Shown piece by piece: positions 1 through 11,990 of a stretch of 64,000 nucleotides of DNA. The stretch spans positions 19,817,009-19,881,008 of the forward strand of contig CM075938.1 in the NCBI GenBank assembly GCA_038030265.1. Reading direction: 5' to 3'. Source of the DNA: Corythucha ciliata. Taxonomy: Eukaryota; Arthropoda; Insecta; Hemiptera; Tingidae. The translations under genes were made by a program, and so were the position numbers. The notes beneath the pieces were generated by a model. The model was not told the origin of the DNA. It saw nothing but the letters and a program-made list of their open reading frames with translations, and did not search any database. Each line of letters opens with the position of its first letter. Positions within the stretch are counted from its first letter, which is position 1.

Positions 1-3000
1 ATTGTTCGCGTAAAGCCTTCTAAAATGGGCAAGCCCGGTCTACTGTTTTACAAATTGGAGCTTTTTTGAATTCCCTTCCCCTTCGCCAACCACTCCGGTC
101 CATTATTTTGCCTCCCTTGGCACGGCTGTTTCTCTATCCCTTTCCCTTCGTTGAATTTTACGTCTCCCTCGGTCGCGTCATCATCGCGATGGCCCCCCGC
201 AGCAAGTAATTTTATCAGACCTTTCCAAGAAACTTCTATCTTTCTCGTCGGCTCTACCCCCCCCCCCCCGTCGCACTCACAACAATTTCCCACAAACATC
301 CCTCTTGGTGGCACGACTATGTCAGAAAAAAACACTCTTCTTCACTGAAAGAAAGTGGAAAAATAGCGAGTTTTTCCCGCAGTCGCCGCAAGACTCAACC
401 CCTGCTGCACCCCTCCCCCTACCATCCGTACAGTATCATCGGTAGAATCCTCTAAAAACAACTTCCCCCACACGTTCAATCACTTTGTTTTCCCCTTTTC
501 TTTTCAAAGTGCTACCCTTACATACAGTGGTGGGCGTGGGTGGGAGAGGTGGGAAGTCGACATTTCTCGAATCAAAATAAGTTGCGATAAAGACTCACTC
601 TGTCACCCCCCTTCCCACAATAACGGTGAATTACAAATTTAAAATTACACTCCCCTGCTCCCTTTCGTTTCTCTTTCACCTCCATTTGTCCAAACAAAAG
701 AAGCACGTTCATGGAATTTAAAGAAATATAATGTAATTGTAATTTTTTCTTATTTTTTAGAAGTAGGTATTGATTAAAAGTGGCGAAAAAACTAACTTTT
801 AGCTTCCCTCTCTCCCTGTTCACCCAAACTTCTTACAAAATGACAAAAAATGCTTTAATTTTCTTCTACTAGGTACTTTTTTTTTTCGTCTAAAAAATCA
901 CGTTGGAATCATACCGTGGACAAGAGACAGCCCTACTCTCCTCCTTCTCCGCCTCCTCCACTTGTCCATCGCAGGGGTCTTTAATTTATTAAAAAAGTTT
1001 AAGCTATCTCTTCATCAAGGGTGGGCTGCGTTCGTGGTGGGGGTAGTTGGAGAGAGGAGAGAGAGAGAAAAAAACTGAAATGACTGTGTAAACTGCTTGT
1101 TTCTTTCAGTCGCGAAAACTTTTAATATTTTTTTTTATGTCGGGGCGTGTGTTCGTTAAATAACTTTATTTTCTTATATTTCACCCAAGTAAATGAAAAG
1201 ATGATGAGATTTCATCCCATTTCAACAACGTCAACGGTTAAAAGGTTCTTGGGCGAAAATGGTGAAAAGACGGTGTGGGGGGATGGTGTTTAGGGTTACG
1301 TGAAAGAAGTGTTTATCCCCCCGTGTTACAAGTCATGTCTGATTTAGTTGATCATGCGTTTCACGAAGTTGGTGAAATGACAGAAATGGACTTTTTTTAA
1401 GGGTGTGATTCTGCTTGTGTACGCAGACAGGAAAAAACGGATTTACATCTTTTTTTGGGCTTGTAAACACCGTCAAAACCACCGCTTCAAACCCCACCCC
1501 CTTCTCGCAAAACCCATGCCTCTCTAAAACGACAATCCGTCATTGCTTTTCTTCTTGAAGTGTTGCCACTTTTGTCTTCTGTCCTTCATCCCTACGCACG
1601 TATAACCGACTCACAAGTCCTTATCCATCGCAATCAATTCCCAATATCCCACTTCTGTGGTTGGAGGGACCTCTTCCATGTCATTCTCCTCCAGTTGGAT
1701 CGTATTTCAGGATTGCACGCTCCCCCGCACATCTCCACATTTTTTTTTCCTCTCTCTCTCTTTCCCTCTCTATCTCTCTTTAAACACCCCGTGTCCAATG
1801 GTCCCAAAGGGTTTTTCAAGTTTTCCCAGGGATCAACTTGACTGTAACATTCTCAGCTCTGCCGATAAACGTTTACTTTTTTACTGAACCTCCCCGTCCC
1901 ACCCCCCGTCGCTGTTAATCGTCGTGGGTCCCTTCTTGTTGTTTGATCAGTGGAAATCGGAGGTGGAGGTCCCCGGTGGTTAGGCTTAGGTTCGACAGTC
2001 GATTTCCCATTAGAACTCCGTGACAAATTGACAAATGAAAGGAGATTCCAAGTAAATAAAAGCGTAGGACGGAGGTTTTTACGTTTTTTTATTTATTTTA
2101 GCGTTCGCCTTATTATGAATAGAGCGCGTTTATGAAGTTGAATGCTGTTTAAACACAAAATTGTATAGCACTCCTGTAGATTATTAAGTGGGTGACGATT
2201 GTCTCTAAGCCCTTCCACCGCCACCACCCACGCATCATTTTTAGCTCCAGTTCATTCATCCACGTCATCATCTTTTCTTTTCTTATAAAGCCCCCCCCCC
2301 CTTTCGTTCATCGACTCATACCACAATCACCAACCCCGCGCTAACGATAAAAACACATAAACCCTTTCCTTTTTCCCTTCGGGAAGATAAATAGCTTTTC
2401 CATGTCGCCCATTATTCACGCCCCCCTCATCAACTCCACCCCGTGTCGCATCGAGGTAAACTCGAACTTAACCTCAGCACTCCCCCATTTCCAACACCAA
2501 AATCAACCCTCTCGGTAATGAACTTGACGAGGATTGTCGTATCAATTTTTTTTTTCAATGTTCTTCGAAAATCGGAAAACTTAGTCCACACCGCACCTGG
2601 TAACCCATGACGGGGAGGGGGGATTAGTCATCCCTTTGTAGAGAAATACGAAACACCCCTGTTTCTTTCAAGGGGATGCATTTCTTTGTGGTAAGCCGCG
2701 ATCATATGTTGAAGGAAACAAGGGACTTTTGTTAGTCATCGTCATCGATTGATGATGAAAGGGTGCCCCCCCCCCCCGCACAGAAAAGGGCTTCCTCGCC
2801 AGGGTTTAAACAGACGACGGCGCGTCGTGTCAAAAGTTTACTTGGTACTTGAAAAAAAAAGGCTTCCCAGGAAAAAAAAAAAAAAAACACCCGTGTAATT
2901 AACATAAATTCAGAGGGAAGTTCTCTCACTCTCTCTCTCTCTCTCCATGCTTTTCGTGTACTCAGCGCGTTAGTCAAGCTAAAGGCGAAACTAATTTCGA

Positions 3001-4042
3001 ACAAATGACTCACACAGCCTGGAAACTGTTTAAAAAAGTATTCGGACTATATCACTCGTGTGATACTCACGTAGTTTTATTTTTCTCTCCTTTTTTTCCA
3101 CCACGGAGACACTGAGGCTCGTATCGATCCTTTTACTTCTTCCCTTTATCTCTTTATTCAATTTGAAAAAAAAACTCGACCTTAGGTATATAGGTACTCT
3201 TAATCAAAAAAAGGGAATTCTTTATTTAAGGGAAAGTACTGGGGCGAGCCTTCAAAGTTCCAAGCTCTAGACAGACTACGAACTTAACTTTTAAGGTTAT
3301 AAGGTTGTTAGAATGGCTGATTTAAAATAATCTTGAGTCTGATTGAAAGAAATCACTGCTGAACACCCGCATTCTACGTAATTTCATCATCGTAGTCTCC
3401 CAGCGTCTGTCAAGTAGGCGAAGCGATGAAGTGGCTTACCTCCTCGAGAGTACAATCCACCCCGTCCCCCCCTGCAGTGGCGCTCCTATAAAGCCCTTAA
3501 ATCCTTTCAATCGAACCGTGTTAAAGCATATCACAGCGGTGGTCCCAACTGTATATGTAATAAATCTAGTAGTGATGCAGTAGATGATGGTGGGGCGTTG
3601 ACAAGGTTTAGTCAGCTGTCTTGATGGGTATCAACAGTAGGTACGTGTGTTAAATAATAAAAAAAAAAGTCATGGGTTTGGTCCTTTCAAAAACGAATTC
3701 TGTCTGAAATTTTTGCGCTGTATGCCCCTAAACACTCAATTAGAGGTTTGAGTAAACTTCTGCACGGAAGAAAATATTCGCTAGCTCCCAACGAATGCCC
3801 TCAGCCTTGGCTTTGGCTTTATCCCGGCTGAAAAGTGGAAATTATTTTTTTCAAGTTCGTATTTTCAGGGTGTTTATTCACCAACTTCTTGGTTATTCTG
3901 TTCGTTTCATTCTTTTGAAATGATCACAAAAATTGCGTGAAAAAATTGCCCTAAAAAAAAGAAAAGAAATGTTTACGTTGTTTGCACAGTTGACGGGCAT
4001 TCACATTTATTGTTGACAGCTGATTGTGACTGAATCGTTTTT
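1..4042. other. Gene-free AT-rich DNA with pyrimidine/purine tracts
   Basis: No open frame here resembles a known protein, and none exceeds 100 codons. The stretch has strongly strand-biased tracts: C runs at 257-269 (13 nt), 2291-2301 and 2766-2777, and a CT microsatellite at 2922-2945. It could be intergenic or intronic. I see no exon-like segment. Confidence 0.6.
2922..2945. repeat. (CT)n microsatellite
   Basis: Nearly pure CT dinucleotides, interrupted once by CACT. Confidence 0.85.
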
Positions 4043-4160
4043 CATTTGCATAAAATTCCGCACCGGGGCAATTCATTTCCACCCGTCTTATCTATAAAAT
4101 ATTTAATTTGGAGAGGACGGGTGGAAATGAACTGCCCCAATGCAGAATATTATGGAAATG
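4043..4160. repeat. Imperfect long hairpin, possible short MITE
   Basis: The strong core arms are 4065-4090 and 4113-4138, where GGGGCAATTCATTTCCACCC is matched on the other strand with a few changes. Weaker complementarity continues outward on both sides to about 4043 and 4160. The short AT-rich loop lies at about 4091-4112. I could not define a target-site duplication, so mobility is inferred only from the shape. Confidence 0.55.
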
Positions 4161-4289
4161 CTCAGGAATAGTTTACTTGCAACGAAATCTTATAGCTGCC
4201 TTTCTCCCTTCCCCCACCTGTCACCCCCCCCCCGAAACTGCGAATGCCCAGGACCGAGGAGCAGGAGCCACCACTGTTCGACTCGAATT

Positions 4290-5069
4290 TCAGCCTTCAA
4301 ACAACGAGTTTCATGGGGTTGACTCGTTAAAAATGCAAATCACGATTCTGGCCCTTTGAAAAATGAACATCGTGGGTTCCACCCTTTGAACGACTGGTTT
4401 TTAAGCCCTTTAAACGGCGAATTTAACTGGTTTGGATCATCCACGACCGAGTACGTTTCTCCCGGTTTGCTGCATAAAAACTATTTTGACGGGTCAGGAG
4501 CGAATTTCACAGGTTGGCTTCTCAAAATGCCCCCCCCCCCTTCCTATACCTCGGGGTCTCGGTTTGGCATTCAAGGAGCGAATTGGGCCATTGGCTTCAC
4601 TTCACGGGGTTTGCGTACTATAGTAAAGATCCCATTTCATGAGTTTGGTTCTCTCGGTAGGTTTGACCCTTTAAACAAGGAAAATTGCTGGTTTGGCTCC
4701 CTTACACGAAGATTTTCACGGGTTTGGCCTTTTAAACGATGGATTTCGATGGGTTGGCACTTCTAGAGAACAATTCCGTGGGTTTTGCCTCTTCCAGAAA
4801 CTAATTTCATGGATTTTCAACCTTTAAACAAGGAGATTCGCGGCTAATTAAATATTCGTGGGTTCAGCCCTGTAAACAACGAATTATGGGGCTTGAACAT
4901 TAAGGACCGTTTTCACCAACGTCGATCACGAAACTCGTGGGCTTAGTCGTTAGATTTTTTAAACATGGAAGTAAAACGGAAGCTTTACTTTTCAAGGAAC
5001 GAATCTCATGGGTGGCCCAAAAATTTCGAGTGACCAGCTGTTTGAACGGAAAGTTTCGCGACCTACACC
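4290..5069 (+). repeat. R1 degenerate ~30-bp repeat array, block A
   Basis: Successive units share the core AATTTCACGGGTTTGGC followed by a CCCTTTAAAC-like spacer. Neighbouring units between about 4710 and 4830 measure 29 to 33 bp. Individual units differ at many positions and by small indels, so this is an old, diverged array. In register, the consensus unit translates as the decapeptide NEFHGFGPLN, and a 136-codon open frame runs through 4356-4766. Stop codons and indels break the frame elsewhere, so I do not call a gene. The array continues past the retroposon at 5082-5309 to about 5510. Confidence 0.7.
4901..4931 (+). repeat. Relic of a MITE end
   Basis: The string TTAAGGACCGTTTTCACCAA closely matches the reverse complement of the right end of the MITE-like element at about 53834-53985 (TAAGGCCCATTTTCATCAAC). 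It lies inside the R1 array and looks like a solo terminal remnant. Confidence 0.4.
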
Positions 5070-5081
5070 GCGCGCCTACCT
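5070..5081. repeat. Target-site duplication, left copy
   Basis: GCGCGCCTACCT occurs here and again at 5310-5321, immediately flanking the poly(A)-tailed insertion. Confidence 0.85.
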
Positions 5082-5309
5082 TTTTTTTTTTTTTTTTTTT
5101 TTTGTGGAGGCGCCGGGCTTTGAACCCGGCAGGCGCCTAAGCCTCACTTGGGCTCCAACGCATACCCAGATCTAGATCTAACTGTGCACTTCACACCCGT
5201 ACTACGCGGGCGTTTCGGTCGGTGCGCGGTTTGTTGAACGCACATCGCCGGGAACGCCCACACGAAGTTGGGTGTGCCGTGTCACAGCTCGCCGCAGCCT
5301 TATAGTGTA
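5082..5309 (-). mobile_element. Poly(A)-tailed retroposon (SINE-like, with LINE-related tail)
   Basis: A 228-bp insertion is bounded by a perfect 12-bp duplication (5070-5081 and 5310-5321). Its poly(A) tail appears as T on the + strand at 5082-5103, so the element reads on the - strand. Just before the tail, the - strand carries GGTTCAAAGCC, a good match to a Pol III B box, inside a GC-rich stem. I see no convincing A box upstream. The last ~70 nt before the poly(A), from GGGTATGCGTTGGAGCCCAA to CACAAAA, align with the 3' UTR of the LINE ending at 48612 (GGGTATGACGTAGGGGCCCA to CACAAAA). It is therefore either a SINE that borrowed a LINE tail or a 5'-truncated LINE. No protein remnant was found upstream of the tail. 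It interrupts the R1 array and is younger than it. Confidence 0.8.
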
Positions 5310-5510
5310 GCGCGCCTACCTATCTTAAAATCCAATATTCGTGGGACAGGCCACGTGCTTTAAACAATGAATCGAAAATTCGCGGTTTTGGTGTATTCAG
5401 CAAAAATTAGCAGTTTCGGCTCATCAAATACCAACTTTTTCGTGTTTGTCTAAAAAAAAACAAAAAAAGTTGTGGGTTTTCATTAATTAAAAAAAAATTG
5501 AGATGTCGTT
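5310..5510 (+). repeat. R1 repeat array, block A continuation
   Basis: Begins with the right target duplication (5310-5321). Degenerate units then resume, for example ATTCGTGGGACAGGCC and AATTCGCGGTTTTGG. Confidence 0.55.
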
Positions 5511-5655
5511 GACTCATTCTGCTGATGATTTTTCTTAACACCCAAAGCTTTCATAGTGGGAAAACAAGTGAAAGAAAAGCCGCCCTGGAAAAGTATACCC
5601 GCGAATTGTCTGATGTGGGGGCACGTTCCCCCATTGGCTTCGGCTTAGTTGTATA
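5511..5655 (+). repeat. R1-associated tail segment, copy 1
   Basis: This non-repetitive segment follows block A and resembles 19941-20095, which follows block C. Shared anchors in the same order are GACT..CTGCTG, CAAAGC, GAAA..GCCCTGG, a GGGGCAC-like box and GGCTTAGTT. Identity is roughly 60 percent by eye. Confidence 0.4.
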
Positions 5656-8600
5656 CGTCCCTGGGGGCCGCGAAAATGTTGATTAAAAGGCTTCAAATAT
5701 ACACGCGGCTTTAGTATTTTTCAAAATTCTCGCCGTCAAAGCTGTTATATAGTGGTGCCAGTTATGACTTGACAGTTGATGGTCAAGTTATGTAAAGCCC
5801 TATGGCAGTTAAAGGTGTGTTACGAGGCGTGAACTAACCGACCGTTGGGTGAAAGACAAAACCACTGGAATGCTCAAAAAGGGCAATCATTGTGTCTCAC
5901 CGCAAGTGTAAACAACAAAGACGCCCGATAGTTGGATAAAACTATTTCTACTCGCTATCTTCGTGATCAGAAATTTAATACCACACCCCCACCCCTCAAA
6001 TACCCACAGCCACAGCCACAGCTTTCCACACATTTTCAATGAACCAAAATTCATACAGGCGCATCTTTTCAGGAATCTATAGGCAAGACAACGTCGACAA
6101 ACCTATTTTATCCTCCATCTCATCCCCACTTTTAATTATTGACGGTGCCACTTCACCCCCTCAAGACAATTTCTCATCTCAACAAAGTCACAACAATACG
6201 CGAAGGCTCTTCTAGCTTGAAGGGTTTAGTGCGCGTTAATTAACACGTGTGAGAAGAGTACAGACGAGGGCGAATGAAACGGAGAGATGGGGCACTACAC
6301 ACGTGAAGATGTACTTGTCTGTGGCGGTGGAGGGGGGGGGGAATAAAAGTCACTAATGAACTCTGAATGAAACTCATTCTGTCGTTTTTTTTTTGTTTTT
6401 TTTTCAAAACACACGTGTCAAAAAGAAATAAAAAGGGAAGAAAATAACAATACATAAAACAAATTACACAGCCCCACTCCTGGGCCCTATTGCACAATGT
6501 TTTATTAGCTAATAATATAGCTAATATTAGCTAATAAAACAGCTGTAATATTAGCTAATAAAACATTGTGCAATAGGGCCCTGGTCTGTTTATTTATTTA
6601 ATTCCTTTCGCCAGGTTTAGCCAATTTCATGAATAATTCCAAGTTTTGTGAACGGTAGCCTCTGGCCGACTATTTTTTTTTTGTCATCCCCCCCCCCGTT
6701 TTTCGTCAACGCCCCCACCAAAGGGTGGAATAAACGTGAAATAAAACAAAAACTATAATTTATTATGGCGGAATTGCGGCCCAATACAATGCAGACGAAA
6801 GTAACTTTGTAAATAAAGCTATCCATTTTATGGAACACTGCATTCACCCTTCCCTCCCATCCCTACCATTTCAAGTATATAAAACCACAAACGTGCCACG
6901 GAATTCGAGCCCCCCCCCTCCTCCAGTAGTTTTTTTTTTCCATCTGCCTTTCCACCACCATTATTGAAACTTTATTCAATTAACGGAACAATAAATAAAT
7001 ATTATGGGGCGCACGCGGCACTTAAGCGCTGTTTAGGCTTCCGCGATTACCCAGTGTGTGTCACGTTTCCATCCATTTTATAATGTTGGGGGGAATTATT
7101 CAATTGAATCGCGATTTATTTATTTATTTTTTTGTTAGGCCCCCTAGTTTGAGTGGCTCGGTGGGGGAGTGAGAGGTCTCCTGACTAGGAATAACCCCAA
7201 CGTTGCAAGCCGAGCTAAAAATTAAGCTCACCACTCACGTCACTTAATTTTTCCACGTCATTTGGCTTAACGAACTCTCAAGTTCGCTCACCGTCGGCCG
7301 CTGAGAGTGGAAAACCTCATGATACCCCTCCCACCAAGTACCAAGCCACAGCGTCTCTCTTCATCACTCCAAATGGAGTGCAAGGATTCTGTGGGTAGAG
7401 TGAATGGGGGGGGGGGTAAAGGATGAGAAACACAATCAATCTTACGTCGATCTGACAGGGAAATGGGTAGCTGAGGTGTGATGGAGAAAAAAGAAGGATT
7501 TTCCCTCCTTTTTTTTGGAGGTCTGTGAATAATTCAGCTCTAGACTCTGGAACATCCCCTCAACACGCTTTTTCATCCCCCCCCCCTCATTCATCCTTTA
7601 TAGTGCCCCTTTTTGATCAGGGGCAAAAGTTATCCGAACTCATGTCCTCAACACTAACACAAACCATTCACGAAAATGATTTGCTTAAACTATAAACTAT
7701 CCAAACAGGGATTAAAGTGGTTTTAAAGGGTGAAGGGATGCGGTGTCGTACCTGAGTTTGAAGTCACCATTTGAAGATTTACAGATTGGACGCACACAGC
7801 ACACACATACCAATACAAAAAAAAAAAAAAAAAAAAATTAAAACGGGAGGGGTTTGTTTTTAGAAAAGGGCTAAAAACAGACTGACGTAACTTCCGCGGA
7901 GGAGTTTCCGGGGAGAGCGTTCCTCTCAAAGTTGACGTCACCCTTTCATTTTTTCTCTCTCGTAAAGCCCACATGGCTTTTTCATGGACACGGAGCAGTG
8001 TACGATAAAGAAACCGGAGGGGTGAATTGACTTGGGGTGATATTCCGCGTATGGATTGAGAAGGGATGGTTTTCGTGACTCACTAGAAGATGAAGATTAT
8101 TGTGAATTCGACCCTTGGGGATGCCCCGTTGATATGATTCGTGGGGCAATAGAAGAGTGGTGGAAGTGAATTTGAGAAGGGCGGAAAGACTGATGTTGAT
8201 AATTACAATGAATTATAAGGAGCCAGGCGGAAGAGTTGTGTATAAAGAGGAGTGCGTTTGGGGGAGTGTCTCGAGGAACAAAGCCTCAATTATTTACCGG
8301 CTGACTGACGCGTGCAATGTGCATAGGAGTGCACACACGCTCACTCAGCGCATAAAATAATTGTTGAAAAATATTAATTAAAATTTTGTTAACAATGCTG
8401 CTCCGTTGGTGGGGGGGGGGGGGGGTTCTTTCAAGTAATATCAGCCTCAAGACGACACAGGTAAGTTCTTTGAAATATAAAGTGACAATTGCTTTTTGTT
8501 ACTTCTTCCCTGAAGCAAAGAAAAGTTTAAATTGAACCTGGAGGAATCCTTTACTCTATAGAAAACTTCGATTCTCCCAAGTTCAAGCAAGAAAACAAGT

Positions 8601-9185
8601 TCCACGAAAAAGCGTCACGCCCTAAAAAAAAAACTGTCGATTTTGTTATTTTAACCCGTAACCCCAAAATCCCACTCGCACCCATTTTCTCCGCCTTCAT
8701 TCTCGTTTATATTTATTTAAGAGCTAAATGAATTTTGTCTAAACAATGCGAATAAACTTCTCTTTTACTTTCCCAGCGGCATAAAGTCACTTCTATATCC
8801 ATCGTACCTTTAAAACTGAGACCTTGTCGTTGATAAAATTAATTGAAGGTGTGGTGACGGGGTAAAGAGGGGGGGGGAGGTGATACTTGCGAGCGGCGAA
8901 GAAATTAACGTCGCGTGATGATTCAACAAGAAACAAACGACGCGGCGAGGCCCTCTCACTCATTTTGTTTCTCTCTCACGCTGCATATAGTTTTCATTTT
9001 AAGTGATTCTATCTCGTTGCTTCCCTTATAACACGCCCCTCCTCCCGTCCCTCTGAACCACCAGATACAGTGCCTTTTATGTGTAATTTCATGAAATGGC
9101 GTTGGTGACTGCCTAGTGAGGGGGGTGATAAGGAGATTTATATTTATCTCTATTTCACTCCGTACCAAGGAAGATGAGAGTAGTT
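5656..9185. other. Gene-free stretch apart from the MITE at 6482
   Basis: No protein-like frame. It contains G runs at 6332-6341, 7406-7416 and 8411-8425 (15 nt, the longest in the window) and a 21-nt A tract at 7817-7837. Confidence 0.55.
6482..6581. mobile_element. 100-bp palindromic MITE with perfect 33-bp arms
   Basis: Arms 6482-6514 and 6549-6581 are exact reverse complements over 33 nt, starting GGGCCCTATTGCACAATG. The 34-nt centre repeats TTAGCTAATA-type words, so almost the whole element can fold. Identical arms imply recent origin or ongoing correction. No clear target duplication was found. The flanks CCT and TGG might belong to slightly longer ends. The RNA would form one long hairpin. 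Confidence 0.8.
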
Positions 9186-11990
9186 CAAAGGTGCGCTAGT
9201 TTGGCCCTTTCATCAACAAATTTCGCGAGGTTCATGCCTTTCAAGAACCCATTTCGTGAATAGAAAACGAAATTTCATTGAATATTTGGCTATCCAAAAA
9301 TCCAAACTTCATGATTCCGGGATTTCTAGGAACAAAATTTGGATTTCCTCCTTAAATATAGTAAATTTTGCGGAATTTACTAGTTGAAAACTCAACTTCA
9401 AGGGTATGGCTCGTTAAATACCAAAATTCACGGGTTTGGCGCCTTAAAAAAACAATTTCGCAGGTTTGCCTTTTTAATAAAGTAAAAAATCCGCGTAGGT
9501 TTGGCTCTATCAAAAACGCAACATGCGAGATGTAACAGATGAAAAGTTGAGCCGTGGCCAATCAAAAACTAACACGCACAGGGGTTCAATAACGTTTCAT
9601 TGGACGCCGCTGGACAGCGTGAAAGCGCCTTAATTCACAGGTTTTACTTGTTGAATATACCCACACTCTTTGAAAAAATCGTGAGGTTGGGCTTTTTTTT
9701 AGCGTGATGTGATCGGTCGTTAAAAACAAAAATTTGCAGTCTGGGCTCACAAATAATAACAAAATCATGGATTTTGCACCTTATAGAAGTCAAATTTCGT
9801 TGATATGACTCTTCGGCAAACCAAATCCGCGGGTCCCGATCCTAAATGAACAAATATCGTCGGTTTGGTCGTTTTAACGACGAGTTTCACGCGTTTGGCA
9901 ATTTGAAAAAAACAATCTCACGGGTTTGGCTCTTCCATGGACACACCGGGGAATTTCGTACCTAATTCATTTGCCAGGTCTGGCTTACTCTAAAATCAGA
10001 ATGCGCTGGGTTGGCTCTTCCAAGAACGACTTTCACTGGAGAAAATTTGGCTCTTCGGGAGTTCGGCGCCAACAGAAACTATTTTCGAGGGTTTGCCGTT
10101 TTAAACCCAAATTTATAGCGGGGTTGGTTCTCGTAATAAATACAAATTCGTGGGTTTGGGTTCGTGTTTTTGGCTCTTTCATCAACCGAAAATGGCGGGC
10201 TGGGCTCAAGACATTTTGAAAAGAGATTTTGCTGTTCAAACAACGAGTTTGCCTCATTAAACCTCTTAAAAAACCATGACGAATTTCGAGGGTTTGGCTT
10301 TTTCATGACCGAATTTCGGGGGTTTGACCTCCTTAAGGCCAGGTCACACCTATCATGCACGCTTCCGATCCGACACCGATCATGCATTTTTTGATAGGTG
10401 TGGGGACCGTAATAGGCGTTAATACCGAATAATTCACGGCTGTTGTCTCAGCCCTCTCAAATTGCCTTTCCAACCCAAATATAGTCTAACCGTTACGAGG
10501 GTTTCCACAGTCTCCGATCCGACTGCATGATCGGTGTCGGATCGGAAACGTGCATGATAGGTGTGACCTGGCCTTTATAAATCTAATTTCACGGGGCTGG
10601 CTCATCGATGGAACGAAATTTGCGGATATGGCTCTTTAAACAACGATTTTATGGTTTGGTCATTTCACGAGTCTCGCTTTTTGAAAATTCGATTTGCCGG
10701 ATAATCGTTCAAATGAGAATCTCACAGGTTTGGTCCTTGAAACATCGAACTTAGCGGGCTCAGCCCTTTAAACGCGAGGAGTTCTACAGGTCAGGTTTGG
10801 CCCTTTATACGACATGTTCTATTGGCTTGAACGTTTCAATTGATGAGCTTCGAGAATTTAGCCCTTCGAGAGAACAATATCATTAGTTTTTCTTTTCCAA
10901 GAACCATATTCACGTTCGTTTTACCATTGGAAATCCAATTTCGCGGGGTTGGCTATCTCAAAAACAAAAAAGACATGAGTTTGACCCTTCCTCGTAGGAA
11001 CGAATTTCGCGGGATTAGCACCTAAAAAAAGCCCTTTCGAGGGTTTGGCATCCAAAAACAGGAACCAATTTCACAGGTTTTGGATTGCGCCCTAAAAGGT
11101 ACAAAAATCCGCGGGCTTGACTCGTTCAGGAACTAATTTAAAGCGTTTAGCTCCTTCAGAAACTGGGATTAGCGATTTTGAATAATGAAATAACAAAATT
11201 CACGGGTTGGCTCATTAATTACGCACAAAAATGCATAGATATTGGTCTTTCAACAGCAAATTTCGGGAGTTTTCCATCTGTGAAATACGAAATACGTGGG
11301 TTCTAGGGGATGAATTTCATTGGTTTGGCTTTTTAAGCAGATAATTTCGAGGATTTGGCCCTTCGAACGACGGATTTTGCAGTTGTTTATATATTCAATT
11401 AACCGAAATTCGTGGGATTGGCTCCTCTGGGAACGAATTTAGTGGGTTCGGCTCTTTCGGAAACCGAAATTGGTGCTGGGTTTGACTTGTGAAAATACGC
11501 GGGTTGGTCTCATTAATCACAAGCATTCATGCGTTTGGCTCTATAAACGACAAGTTTCACTAGGTTTAATACAAAAAAAGCAAATTGGGCGAATTTGGCT
11601 CTCCAAAGAATAAATTAAAAATGTTTGGCCCTTATAGAAACGGAAATTCACAGGTTTTGCTTATTGAACAGTAAAATTCGCGGGCCGAGCTCGTCAAGTA
11701 CCAATTCGTAGGCGTTCCACATTAGATGCGCCATTATGCGGCTTTGGCTTCTCAAGCTACGAATTTCTGGTGCTGTGCTCTTCCAGGAAATGTCGAGTTT
11801 CACGGGCTTTAGCTCCATCAATAACCAAAAGTCGTGAGTTTGGCTAATTTAAAACTGAAATTCGCTGGCCAGTAAATAAAAACAGCTTGGCCATTAAAAA
11901 AACGAATTTCACCCTTTCAATGACGAGTTTTGCTGGCTTAACCCCTTAAAAACGAAGTTACCACAAATTCGTCTTCACCACTAACGGTTT
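9186..11990 (+). repeat. R1 degenerate ~30-bp repeat array, block B
   Basis: This is the longest + strand R1 block. It has dozens of diverged copies of AATTTCGCGGGTTTGGCTC separated by 10-20 nt of variable spacer such as CTTTCAAAAACGA. Examples lie near 9440, 9925, 10290, 10935, 11000, 11330 and 11405. All clear copies share one polarity. A MITE is inserted at 10336-10574. Open frames of up to about 100 codons (9926-10219, 10079-10387) arise from the periodicity and carry partial NEF-type decapeptides, but show no stable coding structure. Confidence 0.75.
10336..10574. mobile_element. 239-bp MITE with 51-bp inverted repeats and TTA duplication
   Basis: Arms 10336-10386 and 10524-10574 are reverse complements at 50 of 51 positions, beginning AGGCCAGGTCACACC. 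The trinucleotide TTA flanks both sides (10333-10335 and 10575-10577). A 3-bp TWA duplication with GC-rich long terminal repeats is the habit of PIF/Harbinger-related Tourist-type MITEs. The superfamily is an inference, since no transposase is present. It sits inside R1 block B. Confidence 0.85.

Noticed and set aside
3474..3500. CAGTGGCGCTCCTATAAAG as a hAT-like end
   Set aside because: No inverted partner and no 8-bp flank pair found nearby.
5100..5145. A functional tRNA on - suggested by the GGTTCAAAGCC box
   Set aside because: Only a T-arm-like hairpin is present. The region belongs to a retroposon tail that is homologous to a LINE 3' UTR.
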